Shown: one piece after another, positions 27,109 to 36,959 of the stretch
Layout: every line of letters starts with the position of its first letter
Numbering within the stretch: position 1 is the stretch's first letter
DNA from: Legionella sp.
Lineage (GTDB): Bacteria > Pseudomonadota > Gammaproteobacteria > Legionellales > Legionellaceae
Direction of reading: 5' to 3'
Assembly: GCA_031291095.1 (NCBI GenBank)
Contig: JARLJR010000024.1
Span: forward strand, 106,328 to 170,327
Length of the DNA stretch: 64,000 nt
Notes under the pieces: generated by a model
The model's input: the letters and a program-made list of their open reading frames with translations, nothing else
Databases searched by the model: none
What the model was told of the DNA's origin: nothing
Translations under genes and position numbers: made by a program

Positions 27109-27228
27109 TTAATTTAATCCTTTAATCGCTCGAGAAATACCTATGACTCATAATATTGATAGATAGACTCATTAGTCCATCTTTTTAGGGCACTTTTTTA
27201 TCTGCATTTTCCACAATAGCAAGCAGAA

Positions 27229-27250
27229 ATCCCTACCTCAAAGTAGGGAT
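27229..27250 (-). terminator. Hairpin after the gene at 27272
   Basis: ATCCCTAC/GTAGGGAT, an 8-bp perfect stem with a 6-base loop, 21 bases past the stop on the minus strand, followed by TTTCTGC. The T-run is short. Confidence 0.45.
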
Positions 27251-27271
27251 GCTCCTGAATTAAATTCAGCC

Positions 27272-28165
27272 TTATGCAGAAAAAGATGGGGTATATTGGG
27301 ACAACGCTTCTGAGTAGTTTTTGAGTTCAGCAATTAGTTCAAGTTGTTTTTTTATTAACCTTTCTATTTGTTCCCAACATCCAATAACTATTTTATTATC
27401 TGTTTCTCCTGGTGATGAGGATTGCTCTATTCGATACGTTAGATGGTTTATTTCTTTTTGTAATGAACACATTTCCTCAATATGATTTTTCTTCACAGTG
27501 AGTAAAGCCTTATGGGTAAAAAATGAGTATCTTTGACTTTGAGAGAGTGGATTTAATGAAGAATCGAGTTGAATTTCCTCTATTTTTCGGATGACATATA
27601 AATAATCATCCGCTAATGCAGGATAGTTTCTCAATCCTGCATTAAATAAGGCGATCATTTCTTTATGGGTTTGTGGGTATAAATATTCAGTATGTGTTGC
27701 AAATACATCAACTGGCATCGACTCTAATGGGGCTGAGGTCGATGGTGAAGGAGAAACTGATCTGTAAGTTGAAGAGTAACTGTCCTCACTATTATCTTGT
27801 GATCCATCAAAATTAGGGAACATATGGAGTAGATTATGTAAAGCATTAGGATAGATCAAGGCATTAACTATATCCTCTTGAGTAAAGCCAAAGGACATTA
27901 AGTTATTTATTATTGCAAATAAGCTTACTTCTCCATCAACAACAGGGCGTCGGGCCTCTTCTAAAAATGCCATTATGGCGTCCGAGCCTCCTCCGATAGC
28001 GACTGCATAGATTAAGTCCGAGCTAAAGCCATATCTCGATAGTTCCGTATATGACAGATAATGCGCCTCATCATAAATATTCAAGCTGAATAACTCATTT
28101 GCTTGTTCAATCGTAAATATACTTAAAAGAACATCATCTTGTTCACCTGGAAACATATCGCTCAC
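27272..28165 (-). CDS. Hypothetical protein with helical repeats, candidate effector
   Basis: 297 residues, acidic, no signal peptide or membrane segment. Two related segments lie at about residues 43-70 and 90-116: YGFSSDLIYAVAIGGGSDAI and FGFTQEDIVNALIYPNAL. Each begins (Y/F)GF(S/T), then D(L/I), and ends A(I/L)xx(F/L)L. This resembles, distantly, the two-helix repeats of TAL/BAT-type proteins. A Ser/Pro-rich linker (about 125-150) follows, then a helical, possibly coiled-coil C-terminal half. No family is recognised. The location beside vpdC and the eukaryote-like style suggest an effector, by inference only. Confidence 0.5.
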   Translation of the reverse strand: MSDMFPGEQDDVLLSIFTIEQANELFSLNIYDEAHYLSYTELSRYGFSSDLIYAVAIGGGSDAIMAFLEEARRPVVDGEVSLFAIINNLMSFGFTQEDIVNALIYPNALHNLLHMFPNFDGSQDNSEDSYSSTYRSVSPSPSTSAPLESMPVDVFATHTEYLYPQTHKEMIALFNAGLRNYPALADDYLYVIRKIEEIQLDSSLNPLSQSQRYSFFTHKALLTVKKNHIEEMCSLQKEINHLTYRIEQSSSPGETDNKIVIGCWEQIERLIKKQLELIAELKNYSEALSQYTPSFSA

Positions 28166-28415
28166 TCCATTACCAATAAAAAAGCGATATTTTACTACAA
28201 CAAAACAGATTGATCAATATTTGAGCTTATAGTAATTAAATTAAATAATTCACCCTAAAGTAGAACTTGCAGTCTAGCCCCTGACCTAACATGGTGTTTA
28301 GGGTGGTCCGAGAGATTATTGGTCCGGAGTCCAATCCACATTTATAAATATAATCATTAACTTAATGAGTCGAAGGCTGAAAAGAAGGATTTTACTCGTA
28401 GCTTAAATCAATGCC

Positions 28416-29108
28416 CTATTTAAAGCTTGCCAGAATAGCAGCAATAACTTGTTCGGGTTCGTTAGATTGAGTAATCGGGCGGCCTACCACCAAATAATCG
28501 CTGCCGGCTGCTCTTGCCTCAGCAGGTGTCATAATGCGTGTTTGATCGTTTTTAGCATCAGTGGCCAATCGTATACCTGGTGTTACGGTAATGAAATCTG
28601 CACTGCATTCATTTTTTATTTCCTTTACCTCATGCGCAGAACTTACAACCCCATCTAAACCTGATTCTTTAGCTAGACGAGCCAAGTTCTTGACATGTTC
28701 CATTACAGGGATTGTAATCCCTATGGAAGCCAGATCTTCTTGACTAAAACTTGTTAAGACGGTTACCGCAATTAAAATGGGTCTGTTTACTCCGTAAGAC
28801 TCCAGAGCCAGCCTCGCAGAGTGCATCATATTCATTCCACCAGAGGCATGGACATTCATCATCCAAACCCCTAAATCCGCGGCCGCCTTACAGGCATTGG
28901 CTACGGTATTAGGAATATCATGAAATTTTAAATCCAAAAAAACTTTAAATTGCCGATCAACTAATTGCCGCACAAAGTGAGTTCCAAAAAGTGTAAACAA
29001 CTCACTGCCAACTTTTAAGGAGCACTCTTTAGGATCCAATTTATCAACTAAATTAAGAGCATCCTGTTCTCGATTAAAATCCAGTGCAACAATTAGTGGG
29101 GATGACAT
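28416..29108 (-). CDS. pyrF: Orotidine 5'-phosphate decarboxylase
   Basis: 230 residues. The active-site tetrad is in ALDF, LKVGSELF and FLDLKFHDIPNTV (D-x-K-x-x-D). The C-terminal phosphate loop is VVGRPI. It makes UMP in pyrimidine synthesis. Its start codon overlaps the stop of the aminotransferase gene by one base (TAATG), giving coupled translation of two otherwise unrelated enzymes. Confidence 0.95.
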   Translation of the reverse strand: MSSPLIVALDFNREQDALNLVDKLDPKECSLKVGSELFTLFGTHFVRQLVDRQFKVFLDLKFHDIPNTVANACKAAADLGVWMMNVHASGGMNMMHSARLALESYGVNRPILIAVTVLTSFSQEDLASIGITIPVMEHVKNLARLAKESGLDGVVSSAHEVKEIKNECSADFITVTPGIRLATDAKNDQTRIMTPAEARAAGSDYLVVGRPITQSNEPEQVIAAILASFK

Positions 29109-30226
29109 TAGGCCATAACCTCTTCTTCTTGGCGCATTAATGCTTTTTTAACTGCTTCAACCACTCTAACTTGCTCCGCCTCTTGCAAGTAAGGATGCAT
29201 AGGTAAGCTAATCACACGGTGGCTTGCTTTCTCAGCAAGAGGAAAATCACCCACTGAATGGCCTAAATAAGCCATTGCTGCTTGTAAATGTAATGGAGAG
29301 GGGTAATGTACTGCTGTTGGAATTCCTGCAGCCTGCATGGCTTGTTGGAACTCATCACGATTATCCACTTCAATGGTATATTGGGCGTAGACACTGGTGT
29401 TATGGCTATGGATAAATGGTGTTCTTGCCACTGAAGAAAGCATCTGATCGTAGCGCTTAGCTACTTTTTGACGCATGATAATTTCATCTGGGAATAATTT
29501 CATTTTTTCAAGCAAGACAGCAGCTTGAATTGTATCCATGCGCCCATTGATACCAATACGGCTATGGCAATAGCGCGCGTTTTGTCCATGAATTCTAACT
29601 TCAATTAATTTCTGAGCTATTTTGTCATCATTCGTAAAGCAAGCCCCAGAATCACCATACCCACCTAAAGGCTTTGATGGGAAAAAGCTTGTGCAGCCAA
29701 TTGTTGATAAAGCACAGGAGCGCGTGCCTTTATAGGTAGCACCAAAGCTTTGTGCAGCATCTTCAATTACCGCAATACCATATTTATCAGCAATTGCATT
29801 AATTGCATCATGGTCAGCACACTGACCATATAAGCCAACGGGCATAATTGCTTTAGTTTTGCTCGTAATCGCCGCTTCCAGCTTTTTGGGATCCAGATTA
29901 TAAGTTAATGGATCGATATCAATAAACACTGGTTTCGCATGGCAAAGACTGATTACTTCAGACGTTGCAAAGAAACTAAAAGGGCTTGTAATAACTTCAT
30001 CACCAGGTTGAATTTCTAATGCCATTAATGCCATTAATAAAGCATCCGTTCCACTTGAATTCACAATAGCATGTTTAACACCAACAAAATCCGCTAATTG
30101 TTCTTCCAATTGGGCGATTTCAGGTCCCATGATGTATTGACCATGGTTCAATACATTTCTTATGCTATTTAAAACTTCATTCTCAATTAAAGAATACTGT
30201 GTTTTCAAATCGATAAATTGCATCAT
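29108..30226 (-). CDS. DegT/DnrJ/EryC1/StrS-family sugar aminotransferase
   Basis: 372 residues. The PLP lysine is in SFFPSKPLGGYGDSGA, with the family's VNSSGTDALLMAL near residue 58 and EDAAQSFGA near 155. It resembles WbpE/WlbC-type enzymes that aminate UDP-keto-sugars for surface polysaccharide. No other sugar-nucleotide gene lies nearby, so the substrate is open. The neighbouring lapAB (LPS assembly control) makes an envelope role plausible. ATG-ATG at 30226/30223. Confidence 0.85.
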   Translation of the reverse strand: MMQFIDLKTQYSLIENEVLNSIRNVLNHGQYIMGPEIAQLEEQLADFVGVKHAIVNSSGTDALLMALMALEIQPGDEVITSPFSFFATSEVISLCHAKPVFIDIDPLTYNLDPKKLEAAITSKTKAIMPVGLYGQCADHDAINAIADKYGIAVIEDAAQSFGATYKGTRSCALSTIGCTSFFPSKPLGGYGDSGACFTNDDKIAQKLIEVRIHGQNARYCHSRIGINGRMDTIQAAVLLEKMKLFPDEIIMRQKVAKRYDQMLSSVARTPFIHSHNTSVYAQYTIEVDNRDEFQQAMQAAGIPTAVHYPSPLHLQAAMAYLGHSVGDFPLAEKASHRVISLPMHPYLQEAEQVRVVEAVKKALMRQEEEVMA

Positions 30227-30303
30227 AATCTCTTCATATAGTGTATAAACGTTAATCGTATCGCCTTGATAGGTTTATTCTTTACGTTATCAAAACGTTA
30301 CCA

Positions 30304-31473
30304 CTAATACCCTTCTAAGCCATGCACCGGCTTCATTCTTCCCCAGTTTTTACAACTTGGGCAATGCCAATGCAGATGTTTACCACCAAAACCACAATGG
30401 CTACATCGATACACTGGTTTGTTATCTAAAAACTTGCTTGTAATATCATAAAGCATTTGTAATTTGTCGCGCACTTTTCCATGAGCTGATTCAAGGTGCC
30501 AATTAATTAAATGGTTTAAACCTCGTATTGATGGATGTTTGCTCAAATTATCCGCCACAAAATCAATAGCGGCATCCATGTTCTTGTGTTGCCTTAAATA
30601 GTCTGCAATTACAAAAATTACTGAAGCTCTTGGGTGATGCTCCAAGGTATCTTCAAGATAGTTAATACAATCCGCCATGGAGTCTAATTCCATATGGCAT
30701 CGAACTAAGGGCTCAATAATCTCAGTTAAAAAATCTGCGTCTTGTTGTGGAACTCGTTTTAAAGAGCGAATCGCATGTTTATAGCGCCCTTCTTTCATTT
30801 CCAGGCCTGCATGCATTAGGCTTGCACGCACTGAATCTGAATCAACATTCATTGCTTGTTTGATGCAATAGGCTGCGCGATCAATCGCATTAGCCTTCAA
30901 GGCTTGGTTCGCCATTTCACAATAATAATGTGCTGCTTGCATATGAAAACTGGTACCTGTAGAAATTTCCAGCTTTTTAATAATGTCTAATGCTTTTTCC
31001 CAGGCTTTTTCTTGTTGGTATATTGCCAATAAACCATGCAAACTACGCGTTTCTTTTGATCCGCCTAATTCAACAACCTCTAAAAAAATCCGTTCGGCAC
31101 GATCAAAGAGCCCAGCGCTCATATAATCTTGTCCCAATGCCATTAATGACTCTTTTCTTTGCTGAATACTAAGTTGCGGTCTGGCAATTAAATTTTGATG
31201 AATACGGATGGCTCGGTCAACTTCACCACGACGTCTAAATAAGCTTCCCAGTGCCAAATGAGTTTCCACTGTATCGCTATCGACTTCTAATAATTTAATA
31301 AAAATATCAACCGCTTTATCTGATTGCTCATTTAATAAATAATTCAAACCAACAACATATTCACGAGACAAGCGATTATAAAGATTGGGATCTGGTTTCG
31401 ATTTATTGCGGTTTGCTACCCACCAGCCTGACCATGCAGCAGCAGGCAATAGTAATGGCCACAAATCAATCAT
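30304..31473 (-). CDS. lapB: LPS assembly protein LapB (YciM)
   Basis: 389 residues, the family length. A short N-terminal membrane helix (MIDLWPLLLPAAAWSGWWVA) is followed by TPR repeats (EQSDKAVDIFIKLLE, VETHLALGSLFRRRGE and more) and a C-terminal rubredoxin-like zinc site (CSHCGFGG, CPSCKNWGRM). In E. coli it recruits FtsH to degrade LpxC and so sets LPS levels. lapA precedes it by 46 bp. Confidence 0.93.
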   Translation of the reverse strand: MIDLWPLLLPAAAWSGWWVANRNKSKPDPNLYNRLSREYVVGLNYLLNEQSDKAVDIFIKLLEVDSDTVETHLALGSLFRRRGEVDRAIRIHQNLIARPQLSIQQRKESLMALGQDYMSAGLFDRAERIFLEVVELGGSKETRSLHGLLAIYQQEKAWEKALDIIKKLEISTGTSFHMQAAHYYCEMANQALKANAIDRAAYCIKQAMNVDSDSVRASLMHAGLEMKEGRYKHAIRSLKRVPQQDADFLTEIIEPLVRCHMELDSMADCINYLEDTLEHHPRASVIFVIADYLRQHKNMDAAIDFVADNLSKHPSIRGLNHLINWHLESAHGKVRDKLQMLYDITSKFLDNKPVYRCSHCGFGGKHLHWHCPSCKNWGRMKPVHGLEGY

Positions 31474-31519
31474 TTAATATTCCCCTCTCGCTTTTTTATT
31501 AAGTTCCATCATAATAAAA

Positions 31520-31810
31520 TTAATGTTGATCTTGTAAAGGTATTGAACGAAGATTTTTAATTTCTTTTTCCGTCAACTTTAATTGGTTTCTTATTCTAAG
31601 GCATTCGGCCTTTAAACGCCAATAACGCCCAATAAAGAGAATAAACCCAATCAAGATCCCGATTCCTAACATAATGGTTATTAGAACCGATATAGGCATA
31701 GATACTGTATTAAAATAAAAATTAACATCCACAGAAGCAGCATTTAACGCCGCAAAACTAACGCCAATAATAATAAGCAGTATATAAATAACCAGCATTA
31801 CTATGCGCAT
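31520..31810 (-). CDS. lapA: LPS assembly protein LapA
   Basis: 96 residues: two membrane helices (about 1-22 and 38-62) and a charged C-terminal coiled helix. ATG at 31810 (MRIVMLV) has AAGGAACAATT directly upstream. A longer reading to 31864 adds an unlikely leader. It pairs with LapB. In E. coli the order is rpsA-ihfB-lapA-lapB; here ihfB is absent and a terminator follows rpsA. Confidence 0.85.
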   Translation of the reverse strand: MRIVMLVIYILLIIIGVSFAALNAASVDVNFYFNTVSMPISVLITIMLGIGILIGFILFIGRYWRLKAECLRIRNQLKLTEKEIKNLRSIPLQDQH

Positions 31811-31944
31811 AATTGTTCCTTTTTTGTTGGTTGTGCAGCCTAGCTTAACAATCAATTTCTGCAATAAGTACAGCCTAACTTATTCGCACCGTAGTTAGGG
31901 TAAATACCTCAACTTACGTTGCTGGACTTTTTTTACATGCACGC

Positions 31945-31985
31945 GTTCACGTAATGGCGCCAACTTAAGACACAATTACGTGAAC
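31945..31985. promoter_or_regulatory. Inverted repeat between rpsA and lapA
   Basis: GTTCACGTAAT (31945-31955) and ATTACGTGAAC (31975-31985), 11-bp perfect arms with a 19-base spacer. It lies between the rpsA terminator and the lapA start. It may be an operator or an RNA hairpin in the lapA leader. Confidence 0.4.
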
Positions 31986-32013
31986 ACCTACATTAATACT
32001 TCGGGGAAAAAAT

Positions 32014-32042
32014 AAAAAGCGTAGATAAAATCTACGCTTTTT
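32014..32042 (-). terminator. Intrinsic terminator of rpsA
   Basis: AAAAAGCGTAGAT pairs with ATCTACGCTTTTT. On the minus strand it is followed by ATTTTTTCCCC. It begins 22 bases after the rpsA stop codon, and is near-symmetric, so it may work both ways. Confidence 0.85.
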
Positions 32043-32064
32043 AACTCATTGATTAAGAAGGAAA

Positions 32065-33744
32065 CTATTCCCCTTCTTTGCTTGCCATTTTCTCTTTAAG
32101 CAAATCACCTAAAGTAGTTGTAGAAGCACCTTCAGTTCTAGAGTACTTCTTAATAGCATCCGCTTCATCTTGAGCATCTTTCGCTTTCACAGAAAGAGAA
32201 ATTGAACGGTTTTTGCGGTCAACGTTGATGATTTTCGCTTCGATTTCATCACCTTCTTTGACAACAGTCGTTGCATCGTCAACACGCTCATCAGACAATT
32301 CGCTAGCACGGATAGTACCAACAATTTCATCAGACAGCGCAACAGTAACAGTTTTTGCATCTACTGCAGTTACTTTACCTTTAACGATCGCACCTTTAGT
32401 AAACTCGTCAACAAAGCTAGTGAAGTTATCACCTTCTAATTGTTTCAAGCCTAAAGAAATACGCTCACGCTCTGGGTCAATTGCAAGAATAACCGCTTCT
32501 AATTCTTGACCTTTCTTAAACTGTTTCACAGCTTCTTCGCCAGCAACAGTCCAGGAAATATCAGATAAGTGAACCAGACCATCAATCTCGCCATCTAAAC
32601 CGATGAAAATACCAAAGTCAGTAATAGAACGAATCTTTCCAGTTACTTTTTGGCCTTTAGAGTGCGTAGAAGCAAATTGTTGCCATGGATTGCCAACACA
32701 TTGTTTCATACCTAAAGAAATACGACGACGTTCTTCATCAATTTCAAGAACCATTACATCAACGACATCGCCCATAGAAACAACTTTACTTGGGTGAACG
32801 TTTTTGTTAGTCCAATCCATTTCAGACATGTGAACTAAGCCTTCAACGCCTTCTTCGATTTCAACAAAGCAACCATAATCAGTAATGTTAGTAACTTTAC
32901 CTTGTAATTTCTTGTGTAAAGGATAACGCTCAACCAGGTCAACCCAAGGATCGTTTCCTAATTGTTTCATACCTAAAGAAACACGGTTTCTTTCGCTATC
33001 AAAGCTTAATACTTTAACTTTTACGTCTTGACCAACTGACAATACTTCACTTGGATGCTTCACACGCTTCCAGGAAATATCAGTGATATGGAGTAGGCCA
33101 TCTATGCCGCCCAAGTCAATGAATGCACCGTAGTCAGTAAGGTTCTTAACGATACCATGAAGCTCTTGGCCATCATGTAATGATTCAAGCAAGGCTTGTC
33201 TGTCAGCACTGCTTTCCTCTTCAACAACTGCACGTCGAGAAACAACGATATTGTTGCGCTTTAAGTCCATCTTAATTACTTTGAACTCTAGCTCTTTGCC
33301 TTCTAAGTAAGAAGGATCTCTTACAGGTCTGACGTCTACTAATGAACCAGGTAAGAATGCGCGGATTGTACCGATTTCAACAGTGAAACCACCTTTAACT
33401 TTACCAGAAATAAGACCAGTAACAGTTTCATTGTTTTCATGTGATTTAGATAGTTTGCGCCATGCTTCTTGACGTTTTGCTTTTTCTCTTGAAAGGAGCG
33501 TCTCGCCGTAGCCATCTTCAACTGAATCCAATGCTACTTCGACAGTATCGCCTAGGCTAACTTCCAGTGCTCCGTCTTTGTCGTAAAACTCTTCTACGGC
33601 AACAATACCTTCGGACTTCAGTCCAGCATTTAAAATGACATAATCATCATCAATACCAATAACTTTAGCAGTGATAATGGCACCAGGATAAAATTGAGCA
33701 CCAGCAATACTTTGCTCAAACAATTCTTTGAAACTTTCAGACAT
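32065..33744 (-). CDS. rpsA: 30S ribosomal protein S1
   Basis: 559 residues with six S1 RNA-binding repeats; the later ones are recognised by [20 protein letters not shown] and similar. Length matches E. coli (557). It brings mRNA to the 30S subunit. It lies 128 bp downstream of cmk, the usual gammaproteobacterial order, and ends at a strong terminator. The gap upstream holds no gene. Confidence 0.97.
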   Translation of the reverse strand: MSESFKELFEQSIAGAQFYPGAIITAKVIGIDDDYVILNAGLKSEGIVAVEEFYDKDGALEVSLGDTVEVALDSVEDGYGETLLSREKAKRQEAWRKLSKSHENNETVTGLISGKVKGGFTVEIGTIRAFLPGSLVDVRPVRDPSYLEGKELEFKVIKMDLKRNNIVVSRRAVVEEESSADRQALLESLHDGQELHGIVKNLTDYGAFIDLGGIDGLLHITDISWKRVKHPSEVLSVGQDVKVKVLSFDSERNRVSLGMKQLGNDPWVDLVERYPLHKKLQGKVTNITDYGCFVEIEEGVEGLVHMSEMDWTNKNVHPSKVVSMGDVVDVMVLEIDEERRRISLGMKQCVGNPWQQFASTHSKGQKVTGKIRSITDFGIFIGLDGEIDGLVHLSDISWTVAGEEAVKQFKKGQELEAVILAIDPERERISLGLKQLEGDNFTSFVDEFTKGAIVKGKVTAVDAKTVTVALSDEIVGTIRASELSDERVDDATTVVKEGDEIEAKIINVDRKNRSISLSVKAKDAQDEADAIKKYSRTEGASTTTLGDLLKEKMASKEGE

Positions 33745-33872
33745 GTTAATAAACTCTTTAGTAAAAAAATGAAAGCATGAGTCCTACTCAGCTCCCCCCC
33801 TAAAACAGAGCCCTCTCTCTCCTGCCATCTTGTTTAAACTTGCCAAGATAACAAAATAAAACAGGCCCTTAC

Positions 33873-34562
33873 TTAAACATTATTCAAACGTTCCTCTATT
33901 AATTTTAATACAGTATTGAACGCTTGTACAATGGTTAATCTTGTTGTATCAAGTTGCACTGCATCATCTGCAGGCTTCAATGGTGCGTGAGTACGTGCAG
34001 TATCCCTTGTATCACGTTTAACCAATTCTTCTACAACCTGCGCGAGGCTAACATTATTTCCTTTTTCTTTCAACTGTAAATAACGCCTATTTGCTCTTTC
34101 TTGTTCATCGGCATACAAAAAGATCTTTAAAACAGCATCAGGAAATACTACTGTGCCCATATCACGGCCATCAGTCACTAAGCCTGGAGGCTGCGCAAAA
34201 TTACGTTGGCGCTCTAATAAAGCTAATCGTACCTCTGGAATTGCAGCAATTTTTGAGGCATCTTGCCCACATTGCTCGCTGCGAATGGCAGTACTTACAT
34301 CTTCATTATTTAAAATAACTAAGGACGCATTATCCTCGGAAGATTCAAAACGTAAATCTAAAGTACGTGCAAGTTCTGCAATTTGATTGATGTTCTGAAA
34401 ATCAATATTATTTTTTCTAATGGCATGGGCCAAAACTCGATAAATTGCACCACTATCGAGCATATTCCATTGTAAATGCTTGGCAAGCAAATGGCATAAA
34501 GTCCCTTTACCAGTTCCACTTGGACCATCAAGAGTAATTACGGGAATTTTTTTATCGTACAT
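33873..34562 (-). CDS. cmk: Cytidylate kinase
   Basis: 229 residues. P-loop LDGPSGTGKGTL at residues 11-22, the NMP-binding insertion, DGRDMGTVVFP (CMP contact) and a lid region RDTRDTARTHAPLKPADDA. It phosphorylates CMP and dCMP. The start overlaps the end of aroA by 11 bp. Confidence 0.96.
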   Translation of the reverse strand: MYDKKIPVITLDGPSGTGKGTLCHLLAKHLQWNMLDSGAIYRVLAHAIRKNNIDFQNINQIAELARTLDLRFESSEDNASLVILNNEDVSTAIRSEQCGQDASKIAAIPEVRLALLERQRNFAQPPGLVTDGRDMGTVVFPDAVLKIFLYADEQERANRRYLQLKEKGNNVSLAQVVEELVKRDTRDTARTHAPLKPADDAVQLDTTRLTIVQAFNTVLKLIEERLNNV

Positions 34563-35871
34563 GTTCAGCTACTTCCTCTACTTGAAGTTGAAGTTCTTTT
34601 GCTGTTGCAACAAATAACGGGAATGATGTTGCCACATTAGCACAATTTTCCACTATTACTGGTGCTGAGGCGACTGCTCCTGCAATTGCAAAAGACATCG
34701 CGATACGATGATCACCTAAACTATCCACTGTCCCGCCTTGTAGCGTACCTCCTTCAATCAAAGCACCATCCTCTAAGGCCTGAGCTTTAATTCCTAACTG
34801 GTTTAATCCATCAATCATCGCCGCAATGCGATCGCTTTCTTTGAAACGTAGTTCTTTTGCACCGTGCAGTGTAGTTTGCCCTTCAGCACATGCTGCAGCA
34901 ATAAAAATAATAGGAAACTCATCGATTGCAAGCGGAACAAGCTCTGGGGAAATATTAATACCCTGCAATGGTGCATATTGCACACGAATATCAGCAACCC
35001 ACTCTTCTCCCTGCTGGCACTGATTTAGCAGAGTAATATTGGCCCCCATCTCTAAGAGTATATGTAAAATTCCTGTGCGTGTGGCATTAATACCTACGTT
35101 ACGGATAAGTAGATCAGAACCAGGAATAATAGTAGCCGCAACAATAAAGAAGGCTGCAGAAGAGATATCGCCTGGAACAAAGATCTCTGTAGCCATGCAT
35201 TCACTTTTAGAATCAACCGTAATGGAGTTTTCTTTACGAGCTATAGGATAAGAAAAACTTTCTAACATGACTTCAGTGTGATTGCGACTAATACCCGTTT
35301 CAGTAACAGTCGTCTCACCCTCTGCATACAGGCCTGCTAATAAAACGCAGGATTTCACTTGGGCACTCGCCTCAGGCATAACATAATGAATACCTTTCAG
35401 CTTTTTACCCCCGTTAATCCTAATCGGCGGCTTGCCATCAACTGTAGATATATCAGCTCCCATCTGCATTAAAGGCTTACTAATACGCAGCATGGGGCGT
35501 TTCATCAGGCTTTCATCCCCGATTAGCTCACTGTCAAAATCCTGAGCCGCTAATAATCCAGCCAGCAAACGCATACTGGTCCCAGAATTTCCACAGTCGA
35601 TCACTTGATTGGGTTTCTTTAACCCATGTTTACCTACACCATAAATAATAACTTGTTGCTCATCAGGACCTTCAATCTGCACACCCATAGCCCGAAAGGC
35701 GTGTAGGGTAGCCATACAATCTTCGCCATCAAGGAACCCATTAATTACAGTAGTTCCCTTAGCAAGAGCACCAAATATAATAGAACGATGAGAAATTGAC
35801 TTATCTCCAGGAACACGGATTTCACCGGTTATCGAATGCGATGGCTTACTAAGCAAATTAATTCTTTTCAC
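34552..35871 (-). CDS. aroA: 3-phosphoshikimate 1-carboxyvinyltransferase (EPSP synthase)
   Basis: 439 residues. N-terminal GEIRVPGDKSISHRSI, phosphate loop DCGNSGTSMRLLAGLL, and the C-terminal LRFKESDR and LGDHRIAMSFAIAG. The sixth shikimate-pathway step. The GNSGTxxRL loop is of the Bacillus-like type, where the E. coli-like type reads GNAGTAxRPL. Its ATG overlaps the serC stop by 4 bp. Confidence 0.96.
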   Translation of the reverse strand: MKRINLLSKPSHSITGEIRVPGDKSISHRSIIFGALAKGTTVINGFLDGEDCMATLHAFRAMGVQIEGPDEQQVIIYGVGKHGLKKPNQVIDCGNSGTSMRLLAGLLAAQDFDSELIGDESLMKRPMLRISKPLMQMGADISTVDGKPPIRINGGKKLKGIHYVMPEASAQVKSCVLLAGLYAEGETTVTETGISRNHTEVMLESFSYPIARKENSITVDSKSECMATEIFVPGDISSAAFFIVAATIIPGSDLLIRNVGINATRTGILHILLEMGANITLLNQCQQGEEWVADIRVQYAPLQGINISPELVPLAIDEFPIIFIAAACAEGQTTLHGAKELRFKESDRIAAMIDGLNQLGIKAQALEDGALIEGGTLQGGTVDSLGDHRIAMSFAIAGAVASAPVIVENCANVATSFPLFVATAKELQLQVEEVAEHVR

Positions 35872-36959
35872 GAGCAGTTTTTCCTTGCAAATTCAGACAT
35901 AAACTCAATTAAGGCATCAACACCAGACATCGGCATGGCATTATAAAGACTCGCACGAATTCCGCCTACGAAACGGTGCCCTTTTAACGCACTTAAACCA
36001 TGCAACTGTGCCTGATGTATAAATTGTTCCTCAAGATCAGGATTCTTTAATGAGAAACAGACATTCATGATTGAGCGTGCTTCTTTATCTACATGAGTAG
36101 TATAAAAATCATTTGCATCTAAATACTGATATAATTTAGCTGCTTTTTTACAATTTACTTCATACAGAGCATCGACTCCGCCTTGGGCTTTAACCCAATC
36201 AAACATTTTAGCTGCCAAATAACAATTAAAAACGGGAGGTGTTGAATACAATGAATGTTGTTCCGTTTGAAATTTATAATCAAACATCGTAGGAACGGTT
36301 GGATTGGGAACTTTTGCTAATAAATCATCGCGAACAATCACTACCGTTAAGCCTGCATTGGCAATATTTTTTTGAGCGCCGGCAAAAATCAAACCATAAT
36401 CGCGAATATCTATAGGTTCACTCAACAAACACGAGGTCATATCGGCAATTAATGTAAGCCCTTTAACTTTGGGCACAAAAGGAAAACGAACCCCATTAAC
36501 CGTTTCATTCGGAGTATAATACAAATAACTGGTATTTTCTTTTAACTCCCAACGCTTAAGCTCGGGAATGGACTTGTAACCATTTGCCTCATCGCTTGCC
36601 ACACAATAAGCATTTTTTAATCGTTGCGCTTCAAGAAGAGCGATATGAGACCAAATTCCCGTATCCAGATAACCAGCGTGTTCATCTGGATGTAAAAAGT
36701 TCATGGGAATCATGGCAAACTGCGTGCGTGCAGCACCGCCTAAGAATAAAACCTGATAATTTTTTGGTATGCCTAAGAGGTATCTGAGCGTGTGTTCGGC
36801 ATGCTCTAAAAGAGATATAAACCCTGGGGTTCGATGGCCAATCTCTAAAATCGACATCCCCGTATTATTCCAATCAAGAAGCTCTTCCTGCGCCTCTTTT
36901 AACAGAGACTCAGGAAGCATTGCAGGACCTGCACCGAAATTATAGGTCCTGGTTGTCAT
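35868..36959 (-). CDS. serC: Phosphoserine aminotransferase
   Basis: 363 residues from ATG 36959 ([17 protein letters not shown]). In-frame ATGs up to 36971 only lengthen the overlap with gyrA. PLP lysine lies in [13 protein letters not shown], and [11 protein letters not shown] near the end binds phosphate. It serves serine and pyridoxine synthesis. It overlaps the gyrA 3' end by 20 bp or more, an unusual but repeated feature of the cmk-aroA-serC-gyrA unit, whose genes all overlap. Confidence 0.95.
   Translation of the reverse strand: MTTRTYNFGAGPAMLPESLLKEAQEELLDWNNTGMSILEIGHRTPGFISLLEHAEHTLRYLLGIPKNYQVLFLGGAARTQFAMIPMNFLHPDEHAGYLDTGIWSHIALLEAQRLKNAYCVASDEANGYKSIPELKRWELKENTSYLYYTPNETVNGVRFPFVPKVKGLTLIADMTSCLLSEPIDIRDYGLIFAGAQKNIANAGLTVVIVRDDLLAKVPNPTVPTMFDYKFQTEQHSLYSTPPVFNCYLAAKMFDWVKAQGGVDALYEVNCKKAAKLYQYLDANDFYTTHVDKEARSIMNVCFSLKNPDLEEQFIHQAQLHGLSALKGHRFVGGIRASLYNAMPMSGVDALIEFMSEFARKNCS

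Noticed and set aside
28261-28350. Possible small RNA or tRNA-like element (ggtccgagag, ggtccggagtcc)
   Set aside because: No cloverleaf, no stable stem and no terminator could be drawn; nothing more can be supported.
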